A stretch of DNA of 64,000 nt from Byssothecium circinans (Eukaryota; Ascomycota; Dothideomycetes; Pleosporales; Massarinaceae): assembly GCA_010015675.1 (NCBI GenBank), contig ML977036.1, positions 38,289-102,288 on the forward strand. Direction: 5' to 3'. The translations under genes and the position numbers were made by a program. Position 1 is the stretch's first letter. Each line of letters begins with the position of its first letter. Below are positions 23,789-32,115 of the stretch, piece after piece. The notes beneath the pieces are model-generated. The model had not been told where the DNA came from and did not search any database. It was given only the letters and a program-made list of their open reading frames with translations.

Positions 23789-24127
23789 TCAAATTTCAGA
23801 CCAATCATTAGCCACCTCACTAGGCACAGGTGTCCCCATATCACTTCTTTCCCAATCGTCTCCGCCCCTCCGGCGCTGCATCTCTGCAGCATGCTCAATT
23901 TCCCTGTTCTCCTTCACGATCTTGCATCTCGGACATAATGACGGCTCCCGGTCTCTTTTTAACCCTTCCTTACTTTCCGTTCCGTGCCTCTTTTCCAGCT
24001 CTTCTATACGTTTGTGCAGTTTCGCGTTCACTTGGCGCAGCTCCTTGTTCTCCTCTTCCATTCTCCCGTAATCAGTTTTCGCGGACCGCGACACGAGCCG
24101 CAAATCCTCCAGAGACTCCTCAAGCAT
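23789..24127 (-). CDS. Small coiled-coil protein, possibly the 3' part of a frameshifted gene
   Basis: 112 aa from the ATG at 24127. A coiled coil spans about 1-55 (MLEESLEDLRLV, RMEEENKELRQVNAKLHKRI), followed by a CPRC pair and a polar tail. The frame stays open upstream of the ATG for at least 20 further codons of coding character (QVQNVDYYQHIA). A 32-codon open frame in another phase (24270-24172) begins MPRDLTDFDLYQNLKQDYH and would join naturally to it if one or two bases were missing or extra near 24180. Either the longer ancestral gene is frameshifted or the upstream frame is a uORF. Function is unknown. Confidence 0.45.
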   Translation of the reverse strand: MLEESLEDLRLVSRSAKTDYGRMEEENKELRQVNAKLHKRIEELEKRHGTESKEGLKRDREPSLCPRCKIVKENREIEHAAEMQRRRGGDDWERSDMGTPVPSEVANDWSEI

Positions 24128-24598
24128 GGCGATATGCTGGTAATAGTCGACGTTCTGAACTTGTGTATTATTTATTGTGTGGAGTGTGCGGCGCTGAGTC
24201 GGGCTGCTGTGATGTGATAGTCTTGCTTGAGATTCTGGTAGAGGTCAAAATCAGTGAGGTCTCTAGGCATGATGGGAACAGAGAAAATATAGGTAGGCGA
24301 GCGGAATTGAATTTCTTAAATCTAGCCGCTCAGATGGACAACGTGTCCAAATGGTGTGCTGGCGGACAGGTATCTGCCTCATTGAATACTACGTCCACTG
24401 AACGTGTTACGCGGCGCTAGCTCGATTGTTTCAATTTACACGTACGCAGATCAATAAGTGTTAAGTTTGGAGCTGTACAACAGCAGTCACAGATATTCCA
24501 TGATAGTGTTTGCCAATTATACCGGGTGAAAAAAGGGGAATGACTAGCTGTCACCATTCACTATAGAAAGCGAACCGCCAAACATCACCCAAAAGGGC

Positions 24599-24603
24599 AA
24601 AAA
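24599..24603 (-). terminator. RNA polymerase III terminator of tRNA-Met
   Basis: A run of five T on the minus strand begins 13 nt after the tRNA discriminator base (24616), the expected position for a pol III stop signal. Confidence 0.7.
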
Positions 24604-24615
24604 GAATACTCATTA

Positions 24616-24746
24616 TAGCAATTAAAGGTTTCGATCCTTTGACCTCCGGGTTTCAATTTTATATGAGCCCTGATTTGGTTAGTGAGAGAATATGATACAA
24701 CGAGCTGGTGAAGCTTACCGGCGCTCTTCCCCTGAGCTAAATCGCT
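24616..24746 (-). tRNA. tRNA-Met(CAT), elongator type, with two insertions
   Basis: Read on minus: acceptor arm AGCGATT (24746-24740) pairs with AATTGCT (24623-24617) with one G-T wobble, discriminator A at 24616. The D arm is GCTC/GAGC with A-box TAGCTCAGGGG. The T arm is AAAGG/CCTTT with loop ATCGAAA; B-box GGATCGAAACC. The anticodon stem is split. CCG (24721-24719) is followed by 49 nt (24718-24670), then GG, loop CTCATA with anticodon CAT (24665-24663), then a 10-nt insertion TAAAATTGAA at the canonical 37/38 position, A38 and CCCGG. Deleting both insertions restores stem CCGGG/CCCGG, a seven-base loop with U33, a five-base variable loop (AGGTC) and a full cloverleaf. The 10-nt insertion is a normal site for a tRNA-endonuclease intron. 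The 49-nt insertion is described separately. Confidence 0.82.
24670..24718 (-). other. Spliceosomal-type intron inside the tRNA-Met anticodon stem
   Basis: The 49-nt insert starts GTAAGC, contains CACTAACC near its 3' end and finishes AATCAG. This is the same layout and length as the mRNA introns in this window (46-65 nt, GTAAG, CTAAC, CAG). It sits between positions 29 and 30 of the tRNA, where canonical eukaryotic nuclear tRNA introns do not lie. Because a G follows each boundary, the insertion could be shifted by one base. How a pol III transcript would be processed here is unknown. Confidence 0.65.
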
Positions 24747-25000
24747 TTGTAGTTGATTGATGGAAATCTCCGGGCACTATTAAATACATATACATGGATG
24801 GTTTATCTACGGGTTGTGGGAGGGGTCGTCACACTGGCATCTGAGCGTTTGAGTGAGTCACCGCCGCGGCCGAAAATTTCAAACTCACTACATGAAGAAA
24901 ATTGCGGGGACGGAAGGATACTAACGCCTACAGGCGCACCCAGTGATTCCTAAATATAGATCAATAGTCGATATACTAAATTGCTGCTCATCTGATTCTA

Positions 25001-25291
25001 CTATGGCAATACATCAGGAACTACTTCTAACATCTCGCTCGTCACCGCGCTCAGCCTCGCCATATGTAAAAGCGCGGAGTGGACATGTTTCCTCAGCTCT
25101 ACAACCAGGACAGCTTGCCTCTCGACCAGATCTTCCAGCTCATTGTTTCTGTCTATCAAGACATTTATCTTATTCGAAAGACTTGCGATTTCTCCTGCAA
25201 GATCTCTCTCGTCACGAACGTCGTCGTGGAGAGGCGCAAGTGAAGGTCTTGAGTCGGAAGCCCGTTCAGATGGGTTATTCGGAGTTGACAT
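25001..25291 (-). CDS. Small coiled-coil protein (unrecognised, island gene)
   Basis: 96 aa beginning MSTPNNPSERASDSRPS at the ATG at 25291; the frame is open further upstream but less coding-like. A polar N-terminus is followed by heptad-like helix (LAGEIASLSNKINVLIDRNN, ELEDLVERQAVLVVELRKHV). No known domain. It resembles its neighbours in size, strand and helical content, suggesting a lineage-specific group. Confidence 0.45.
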   Translation of the reverse strand: MSTPNNPSERASDSRPSLAPLHDDVRDERDLAGEIASLSNKINVLIDRNNELEDLVERQAVLVVELRKHVHSALLHMARLSAVTSEMLEVVPDVLP

Positions 25292-25593
25292 GTTGATTGG
25301 AAAGTTATGAAAGGAAGGTTGGAGATTGAAGAGGCCTTCACGGTACGGGGTTAAGAGGGTGTCGTGCACTTTATGAACGTCATGTATTCTTAAATGAGCT
25401 GAACCTAACAGCCCACAACATTGAAAAGTCTGAAGTGAAGTATCTTTTCCCGGCTTGACTCTACAGCTCACGCATGAGCTGTCCCCACAACATATAGAAA
25501 GCTTTCAAACGAACTGTCCAACAATATTTCAAGTCAAATAATATAAGCACAAGTATAGAACCTCCCCAACGCAGCGATAACATCAACCAAACC

Positions 25594-26109
25594 TCAATCC
25601 AATAAATTCGTTGGCGGACCAGCTTTCTCACAATCCTTCCACCGAATCTGGCTCCTCAGTACAACATTATTCTGCTCCGGCGTCTTCTCTTTCACCAACA
25701 CCATACCCAATATGTCGTACAATTCCGAATCCACATCGACAATATCCTCCTCATCGTACATCGGCCACTCATCCTCCTCCCCGTACTCGCTCTCCACTTC
25801 CTCTATCGACCCATTCATATGACTAAGATTCACCGGCGCTGCCACCTGGATTGGCTTCTTCTCACTCGTCGAATTTGTTGCTTGGTCTGCCGCTTGTTTG
25901 ACTTTCTTGCGACCGAATAAGCGGCACCACCAGGAGGAATTCTCGGCTCGAGCTCGTCGTTTCTCAGCTTTGCGGTGCCCGCGATCAATGTGGTGGAGTT
26001 CGCGGGCATTGTTACGGTCGAGCCGATCTTGAGTCCGGTACCATTCGTCGTCGTCGTCGAAGAGTCCGATGCTGCCAGCGTGGAGTTGGCCGTGACTGTC
26101 GAAGGGCAT
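25594..26109 (-). CDS. Acidic small protein with basic WWCRLFGRKK patch (unrecognised)
   Basis: 171 aa from ATG 26109. Residues 15-60 are strongly charged (DDDDEWYRTQDRLDRNNAREL, then HRKAEKRRARAEN), followed by SSWWCRLFGRKKVKQ and an acidic second half (EEVESEYGEEDEW, DEEDIVDVDSELYDILGMVL). No signal peptide or transmembrane helix. The frame remains open for about 20 codons above the ATG, so an additional 5' exon is possible. Function unknown. Confidence 0.5.
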   Translation of the reverse strand: MPFDSHGQLHAGSIGLFDDDDEWYRTQDRLDRNNARELHHIDRGHRKAEKRRARAENSSWWCRLFGRKKVKQAADQATNSTSEKKPIQVAAPVNLSHMNGSIEEVESEYGEEDEWPMYDEEDIVDVDSELYDILGMVLVKEKTPEQNNVVLRSQIRWKDCEKAGPPTNLLD

Positions 26110-26793
26110 ATCGAGTTGACTCGGATGCTGAAAAACGCTGGTCAGACTCCAGAGTCGAAGCAGCAGTGCGGAAAGAGAGGGATGGGATAGAGATGTCGGT
26201 CGTTGAGAACTGAGAAAGGGAGAAGGAGATTAATCGCCAGAGGAGTTGGATTAGCGTAGCATGGAGTAAGATGGAGGACCGCTGTCACAGCAACAGGCGA
26301 TTGCTCAGTGCGACTGACTTCAATGTGACCCTTTGGGAAAGTGACACTTTTTTTGCTTTCAAATCGGTGTACCAGGATGCGCAAGCACCACATCGGTGAC
26401 ACGGTGGCTAGCGTGATTTCGTCACTGACACCGCTTTCTCCGCAAACGCAATCACCACATGGAAGGAACTCTTGAGGAGCTTTCCCATTTCATAAGGGTA
26501 TGCTGCCGTTGCCATAATTTGGATCAATGCTGTATTGCTGTTGCGCATAATCATCATTAACAAAAGCTTTCAGACAAGGATGGGGATACCAAGGCGGAGA
26601 AGCCTGTTGTTGTCACATTCAATGTATATGTTTGGAGCACCCAAAGTTTTATTCACTAGTTGATAACTGAATTTCCCACCCCCTACTCAAGTTCTGCGAT
26701 CTTATCATTTATCACGCCCATGTCGGCCAACTCCTTCCTTCAACGCTTCAAAGGTCATATAGCAATGGAAGATCTGACTAGCACATCTATGCC
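26110..26793. other. Intergenic region of the island
   Basis: Holds the upstream region of the acidic-protein gene and, at its far end, the 3' flank of the next island gene. An 11-bp word, TCACTGACACC, at 26422-26432 recurs at 28354-28364, each time upstream of a minus-strand island gene. Nothing else is evident. Confidence 0.35.
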
Positions 26794-27246
26794 TCAACCT
26801 TGACTCTCAATCTGCCTCTTTTCTTCACTCGTAAAATGCTGCCGAAGCCCCTCCAATCTTTCTTCGACCTCCCTATCCACTTTCCTCAACACATCGAATG
26901 GACTCTCCGGGAATTCCCGCTCCGTCGCCGACAGCAAACATCGCTCAGGAGAAATGCCGTCTTCTCGCATCTTCATGACGTCCTGGTTTCCCCTAAGCTG
27001 ACTTCTGACCTCCTTGACGTGGTCATTTCCCTGCCAATATGCCTGCAGCTGCTCGTTTCTGACCATAGGATGAATGAAGGCTGTAGAATTATCTCCTTGC
27101 TTTATCTTTTGGGGCGTGGCTTTGGCGTATTTCTCCACAAGGGCGAGGTTGTTGTTGATGGTGGCGAGTAAAGCGTCGTATTGGTCCCATTTAGCGGCGA
27201 TGAGTGGCGCCATGGGTCGTGGTTCGTGGTTATCGGAGGTATTCAT
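26794..27246 (-). CDS. Small helical protein (unrecognised, island gene)
   Basis: 150 aa starting MNTSDNHEPRPMAP at 27246; an ATG at the upstream open frame (27369) is less likely. The body is predicted helical and charged (KWDQYDALLATINNNLALVEKY, LRKVDREVEERLEGLRQHFT). No domain is recognised. Same strand and size class as its neighbours. Confidence 0.5.
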   Translation of the reverse strand: MNTSDNHEPRPMAPLIAAKWDQYDALLATINNNLALVEKYAKATPQKIKQGDNSTAFIHPMVRNEQLQAYWQGNDHVKEVRSQLRGNQDVMKMREDGISPERCLLSATEREFPESPFDVLRKVDREVEERLEGLRQHFTSEEKRQIESQG

Positions 27247-27749
27247 TCCCGAAAGCGTGGAAGTGGTGATTCGAAGAAGAGCGGGTGTTGGTTGAGGCGG
27301 AAGGTGGGAACTTAAATGGTAGTAAGGACCGTTGCAGTTGTAGAATGGGATTACTTCTTTAACTTGCATCTTCTAGAACTGTCAAACGGATTCAATCTTC
27401 GATTTCACAGCTAAATCGCTGGGGTGGAACTGAGAATCTTGAGACATGGGCTTCACCGACAATCACAGCAGACATGCAAACTTCATCCAAGGCATGATTT
27501 ATGGGGACGATGGCGTGAGAATCAAACAAACATGGTTTCATTGATTCAGAGTGATTTAGTTCGGTGAATTGTCAAACGCGCTGGCCTGTTTGCAAACTTA
27601 GTGCGAGCTAGCACTTTGAAGTTTACCACAGTACGGCTGCTATCATTTCCACGACTTTCAGGCTGTGACCTGTAACTTTTCTACGTGGGACTCAGGTATA
27701 TCGCAAAAAAAAAGGAAAGACTCACCTGTTGCATTACCCCAGTGTAAAT

Positions 27750-28238
27750 TTAGACTTGCGCATTTTGAAGAAGAACAGATAGCAGCTTACTCGTGAAAAA
27801 TACCTTGTATTTCTCAATGTACACTATAGCTTTCTCCATTTCCTTCAGCAATTCGCAAACCATCTCCATCGGACTCTGCATCCCAATAGCGCACCCCTCA
27901 TCTGGGTCAAGGTAGTAATTCGGCGACATAACAAAGCGCCGATAATGAGATACCACTGTCCGCAACCTAACATAGCTGTGACCAATATGAAGTATCATGC
28001 ACTGTGCGTTAAGGAGGTTTGCCCTCTTAGGGCGTTGTTCATCGTTAAATATCCCTTGACAAGCATTCAACCTGTTGGACGCCTTCTTGATGAGGCTCTG
28101 GAGTTTGGTGATTCCTGACTGTGCTTTTTTCAGGTGCTTGTCGTATTCATTCCGTGCTGTGTAGCGAGTGATCTTTAAGGGGTCCGCGACATGGACCCAG
28201 GGCCAAAGCCATTGAGGAACTGGTGTGTTGAAGTCCAT
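27750..28238 (-). CDS. Small helical protein (unrecognised, island gene)
   Basis: 162 aa starting MDFNTPVPQWLWPWVHVADP. Four helical stretches seem likely (YDKHLKKAQSGITKLQSLIK, ANLLNAQCMILHIGHSYVRL, SPMEMVCELLKEMEKAIVYI). It is compositionally balanced and clearly protein-like. No family is recognised; the helix-rich layout resembles the next gene upstream on the same strand, though direct similarity is weak by eye. Confidence 0.55.
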   Translation of the reverse strand: MDFNTPVPQWLWPWVHVADPLKITRYTARNEYDKHLKKAQSGITKLQSLIKKASNRLNACQGIFNDEQRPKRANLLNAQCMILHIGHSYVRLRTVVSHYRRFVMSPNYYLDPDEGCAIGMQSPMEMVCELLKEMEKAIVYIEKYKVFFTSKLLSVLLQNAQV

Positions 28239-28525
28239 GATCAGTGAAGCTGATTAGAAGGTGGGTTTTCTCTGAGTCGATCTTTGGGCGAACGCAATAT
28301 ATATGAATTCGACGTTACGAGCACTGAGATGCTGACATGGCCTGGATGATTCATCACTGACACCAGACATCAATTACCACACGTCACAGGCTTAAATTTT
28401 AGGAGCGCAAACTTGTAGAGATGATACGGAATGGAATCAGTGTGTGATGGTGCGGATGGAGTGTCATGCTTGCTTATACGTTCTGTGGGTATCTCAATTA
28501 TATTCCTCTTCACACTATAAACAAT

Positions 28526-28975
28526 CTACGCCTTCTCATACATTTCCAACAACCTCAACTGCTCAGTAATACCAAGCAGTGATTCCTCCACTATCATCAT
28601 CGCCATCTGCACCGAAGCGCTTCCAAGCTGCAACTTCACCACCTCCGCCGGATTATACGGGGATATCTTTGTGCGATCTATTTTCTTAATACTCGCCTCA
28701 ATCAAATCCAAATGCCGTGAAGTCTTCTCTACCAACTCCCTGGTATTATGCACAAGTGCTAAAGCTTCTTTGAGCAGTAAGGTGGCGGTTTCGAAGTATC
28801 CATCTGCGTGGATTTCGCTGATCTGTGCGGTGAGAAGTTGCTCGCTCCGAGATAGTTTTGTCTTTGCATTGTTGGTATTGGATCTAATGCCTGAGAAGTG
28901 GTGGTCAAATCCACTTCACAGCGTTTCAAGGCTCTTGGTGGATATAACCCGGCCTGTATGTGAAGACGTAGACAT
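28526..28975 (-). pseudogene. Small helical protein gene interrupted by an in-frame TGA
   Basis: ATG at 28975 opens a 150-codon frame (MSTSSHTGRVISTKSLETL) that is broken by TGA at 28918-28916 (codon 20) and then runs open with good coding character to 28526, ending LEMYEKA. The part after the stop is helical (SEQLLTAQISEIHADGYFET, LLLKEALALVHNTRELVEKT). No GT-AG intron of usable length spans the stop. It is a recent pseudogene, a sequencing error or an initiation at a later codon. Function unknown. Confidence 0.5.
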
Positions 28976-30411
28976 GGCCAGAATATTGAGAATCTGAGAG
29001 TAGAGAAAATGGGTGCGGAGGAGAGAGGAAGGTAAGAGAGGAGCTCGCTCTTTTAATAAATGTATAAGACCCTACACTGCTGTCTGTCTGACTAGTGACG
29101 GTGTCTGATACTTCATCGGTCTAGAGTGACATATCAGGAGTGAAGGCACGGTGAAAAACAGTCTTACAAGTGACGATATTCAGCGTGGGAGTTTGGGAAT
29201 GACACAGGTAGTGACATGAATCAATCAGTGAAACCCACATAATTCTCGATCCCCGTTATGCTGCGCCGCCATATCAAAGGCAGGCTTCCAAACTTTCAGC
29301 GCAAAAGCCTTGGTGTTTATCGTTTGCTTTTCGAAGCTAGGCCTTGCTCTAAACACCTTAACAGAGTGAACCATGTTCTGCCTCTCATACATCAGCTTTC
29401 TCTTCCTCGTGCTATTTTACCCTATAGGGGCTCGATATGGCCGAATTAGCGAAGCATCCTATCATGCTCAAGAGACCTTTCGGGCCACAAACACTGGATG
29501 CACAATTCGCGATGATAGGGTAGCACGCTTGTACTTTGTTGCGGACGAGGCGGCTCTAAGATCGGTTTGGGGGTTTGAGATCTCTTTGGTCATCAAAACT
29601 CACTGATCACCATCGCCCTGAGTATCGGGCTAGAGTCTGCATCAACTAATAGTACGGTCGCGCTGAGCTCATGCATCTGTATTTTGGACTTCCAAAGGAC
29701 CAGGTCTGATCGAAAAGTCTCTTTTAAGGGATCATTTTCTCGCAGCACACCGTTTACTACAGCAGCCTGCTGATACACTCACAGTAGGTCGAAAAGAGTC
29801 AATATTGAGGTGATGGAGGAGCGTGGTTTATGATCGTGATCGAGGTCGTTTCGAAGAGCGATAAATGCAGCGAAGGATCATGGCGGATAGCTGCGGAAAC
29901 TTTCGATGCTGAAAAGAGATGGGTCACGTGATAATATAATGCGCGCGGGCCTCTCGGACGGAACTTCGGCGACTTTGTAAAGGTGAAAGGATTGTTTAAC
30001 GACCCCTGAGCTTAAAGCTGATGTCGGAGATTCATTTCCACTCTTATCCAAGCCACTATCGGCGTTGGATTTCTTGTCGCCGTTGCTGAGCTTTCATGCA
30101 GAGCACATGTGTCAACGTTGACACTGGCTGAGCTCTGTATGTGTGTTATCGATATCGTCATCGACCGCTATGTTTCGGTCGAAGAATCGTCGCGATTTTG
30201 TTTGAGTGATGACGTGCGGCGCGTCACTCATCTAGAGGGGATGATCATCAGTCGGAGTAAGCAATTCAACGCTAGGCCGCAAATGGACAATCGGAGTCCG
30301 ATGGCATCCAACGCGTCTAGGCATCTTACATCTTAGATACCACATATAAACAGTACGATCCGCTTCCAAAAAGAAGCCAACGACAAATACAAAGCTTCAA
30401 GGACCTTCATA
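28976..30411. other. 1.4-kb intergenic region
   Basis: No gene supported. Short open frames exist on both strands but none has domain or intron support. Several TGACA/TGTCA words occur near 29092-29230, upstream of the interrupted island gene. Confidence 0.4.
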
Positions 30412-30987
30412 ATGGGTTTCGAGTCGCCCCCATCTCTAGTCCACACCCTACAGACCATAGTCCCGGTCTCCCTCATCTTCCTCTCCGGTAAGCCTCCACA
30501 ACATTACCGCTCCACTCAAAATCTCAACTAATCCATTTGCAAAGGCGTCTCAGCATGCCTCTCCCTCTGGGTCATGCCTCTCACCCAGCTCCTGCCCCCC
30601 AAACAAGCAGCACGCCAATCCTTCCAAACCGTCGTCTGGGGCGGCCAATACCTGCAATCATCAGCGCGTGCACTCGCTGCATCCCTACTCATCACCACCG
30701 TTCTGACCTCCCAACTCGCGGATCCGAAGGAATCCGCTAAGTGGAAGACCTGGGCCTTCTGCACCGTCTTGCTCCCGCTTGTTGCTCCCTATGAAATCAA
30801 GCTTATTTTCCCGCTAAATGATCGCATTGATGACCTGGGGAGGAAGATGGAGGCTGGTGAAGAGCTGGACGCAGTTGAGAGGAGGGAGCTGACCCAGTGC
30901 TTCAAAAGCTGGGGGCATTTGAACTATGGACGAGTAGCGTTGCCGCTTGTTTCGGGCGTTGTGGCGTTGTTGAACAGGAGTAGCTGA
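30412..30987 (+). CDS. DUF1772 membrane protein (anthrone-oxygenase-like family)
   Basis: Exons 30412-30487 and 30545-30987 with a 57-nt phase-1 intron give 172 aa. The fold has four hydrophobic segments: VSLIFLSG joined to VSACLSLWVMPLTQLL, SARALAASLLITTVLTS, WAFCTVLLPLVAPYEIKLIF and VALPLVSGVVALLN. The PYEIKLIFPLNDRI segment, followed by a charged helix, is typical of DUF1772 (PF08592). Some members act as anthrone oxidases in polyketide pathways; most are uncharacterised. Being 1.1 kb from the oxidative genes, it may be part of that neighbourhood, but no polyketide synthase is present. Confidence 0.8.
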
Positions 30988-31178
30988 GCTGTGGAAAGCA
31001 TGTTTGAGCGGAGAATTGGAAGATGGAGCAAGAAATGGATATACTGTGTGCTATAGCGGTTTCGCAAGATGTCCGTCAGGTCGGTCGAGAATGACCAAAG
31101 ACTTATACAAGTAATAGAAGGAGCAAGGTGATTACTCAAAACTCGTCATGTCTTAGCTGAAAATTAGCCTACGAACTC

Positions 31179-31680
31179 AAGGCCAGTTCTCCTGCTCTGC
31201 TGTCCAGATATATTTCACCAAACTACCAGGACTCTGCAGAGCCACAAGGACTGCTTTCGCAGTCGCATTGTTCCTCCACTACCATTCCACATACGCCACA
31301 GCAGCCTTACCAAACTTACCACCACAAGTAGCCAAGTACCCATATAGCCAGCTAGTATCGAGGGTCAACGCGAAGTTTTAAAAGCCCAGCGCCGATCTCG
31401 TAATCCTTCATCGACTGTGGCCTTGTCAATTCCTTTTCGAAGGAGAAACCATAAAAGGAGAATCGCTCCACGTACCGTGCTGTAGCCCATATCGCCCTTC
31501 TCTCCAATAAAGGAAGTAACAGGGGCTTTGATCTCCTGCAGTAAATACCTCCGATCATCCCTGCGCATGCCCGCCAATAACCGGTTTCCCGTCCGCAGAA
31601 ATAACGTACCCGTGGCACCTTGTTTGGGAGGGATACCAGTGTCTTCGCCCTGCTTTTGTTTACCGAAAACCACACTAAAA
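31179..31680 (-). pseudogene. Decayed alpha/beta-hydrolase (chlorophyllase/lipase-like) fragment
   Basis: On minus, 31325-31179 reads CGGKFGKAAVAYVEW, then TAG, then WRNNATAKAV and a typical C-terminal end (SPGSLVKYIWTAEQENWP, stop). This matches the C-terminus of secreted fungal alpha/beta hydrolases, with Trp changed to stop (TGG to TAG). Upstream, IKAPVTSFIGEKGDMGYS in a different frame fits the acid-residue region of the same family. At least one frameshift and one nonsense codon separate the parts, and the N-terminal half with the nucleophile is absent. Confidence 0.5.
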
Positions 31681-32115
31681 TTGCATTGGAATCCTTTTTA
31701 ATCATTGTTTCGGCGTCCGCCTTGTTGACGTCTATTCGCTCTCGATATTATAATGCAGGGAAAGAGCGTCGCATGTGCACAGAGAGGGACGGGACGGTCA
31801 AACAACGCGCATGCTCTCTTTAACTCGTACATATCAATGGCGTACACACTATGAGAGACAACTAGTGGTTGTTTTTAGAGAAAAGCTAATAAGAGCGATG
31901 AGGTTTTCGAGAAGGATTTGTGACATCTTGGTCCATGCGTTGTGCTCTCGGTGGAGGAGTTGAGATCGCGTACTGGTGGCGAGACTTCACTCCTTTCACA
32001 TGTATTTGTTCTACACGAAAGCATTCAAAGAGAGACTGGATTTGGCAGATTAATAGACATCAATTTGAAAGCTATCCATTGTATCATTTTGGCGGCATGT
32101 GCTAGCCCTCGTAGT

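Noticed and set aside
24701..24727. Alternative anticodon arm CCGGT-AAGCTTC-ACCAG in the tRNA
   Set aside because: One C-A mismatch, no U33, and no variable or T arm follows. The CAT fold after removing both insertions is complete, so this local hairpin is taken as coincidence.
31352..31705. 117-codon minus-strand open frame as an independent gene
   Set aside because: It overlaps the hydrolase relic, whose homologous segments lie in neighbouring frames; its own product has no protein-like features.
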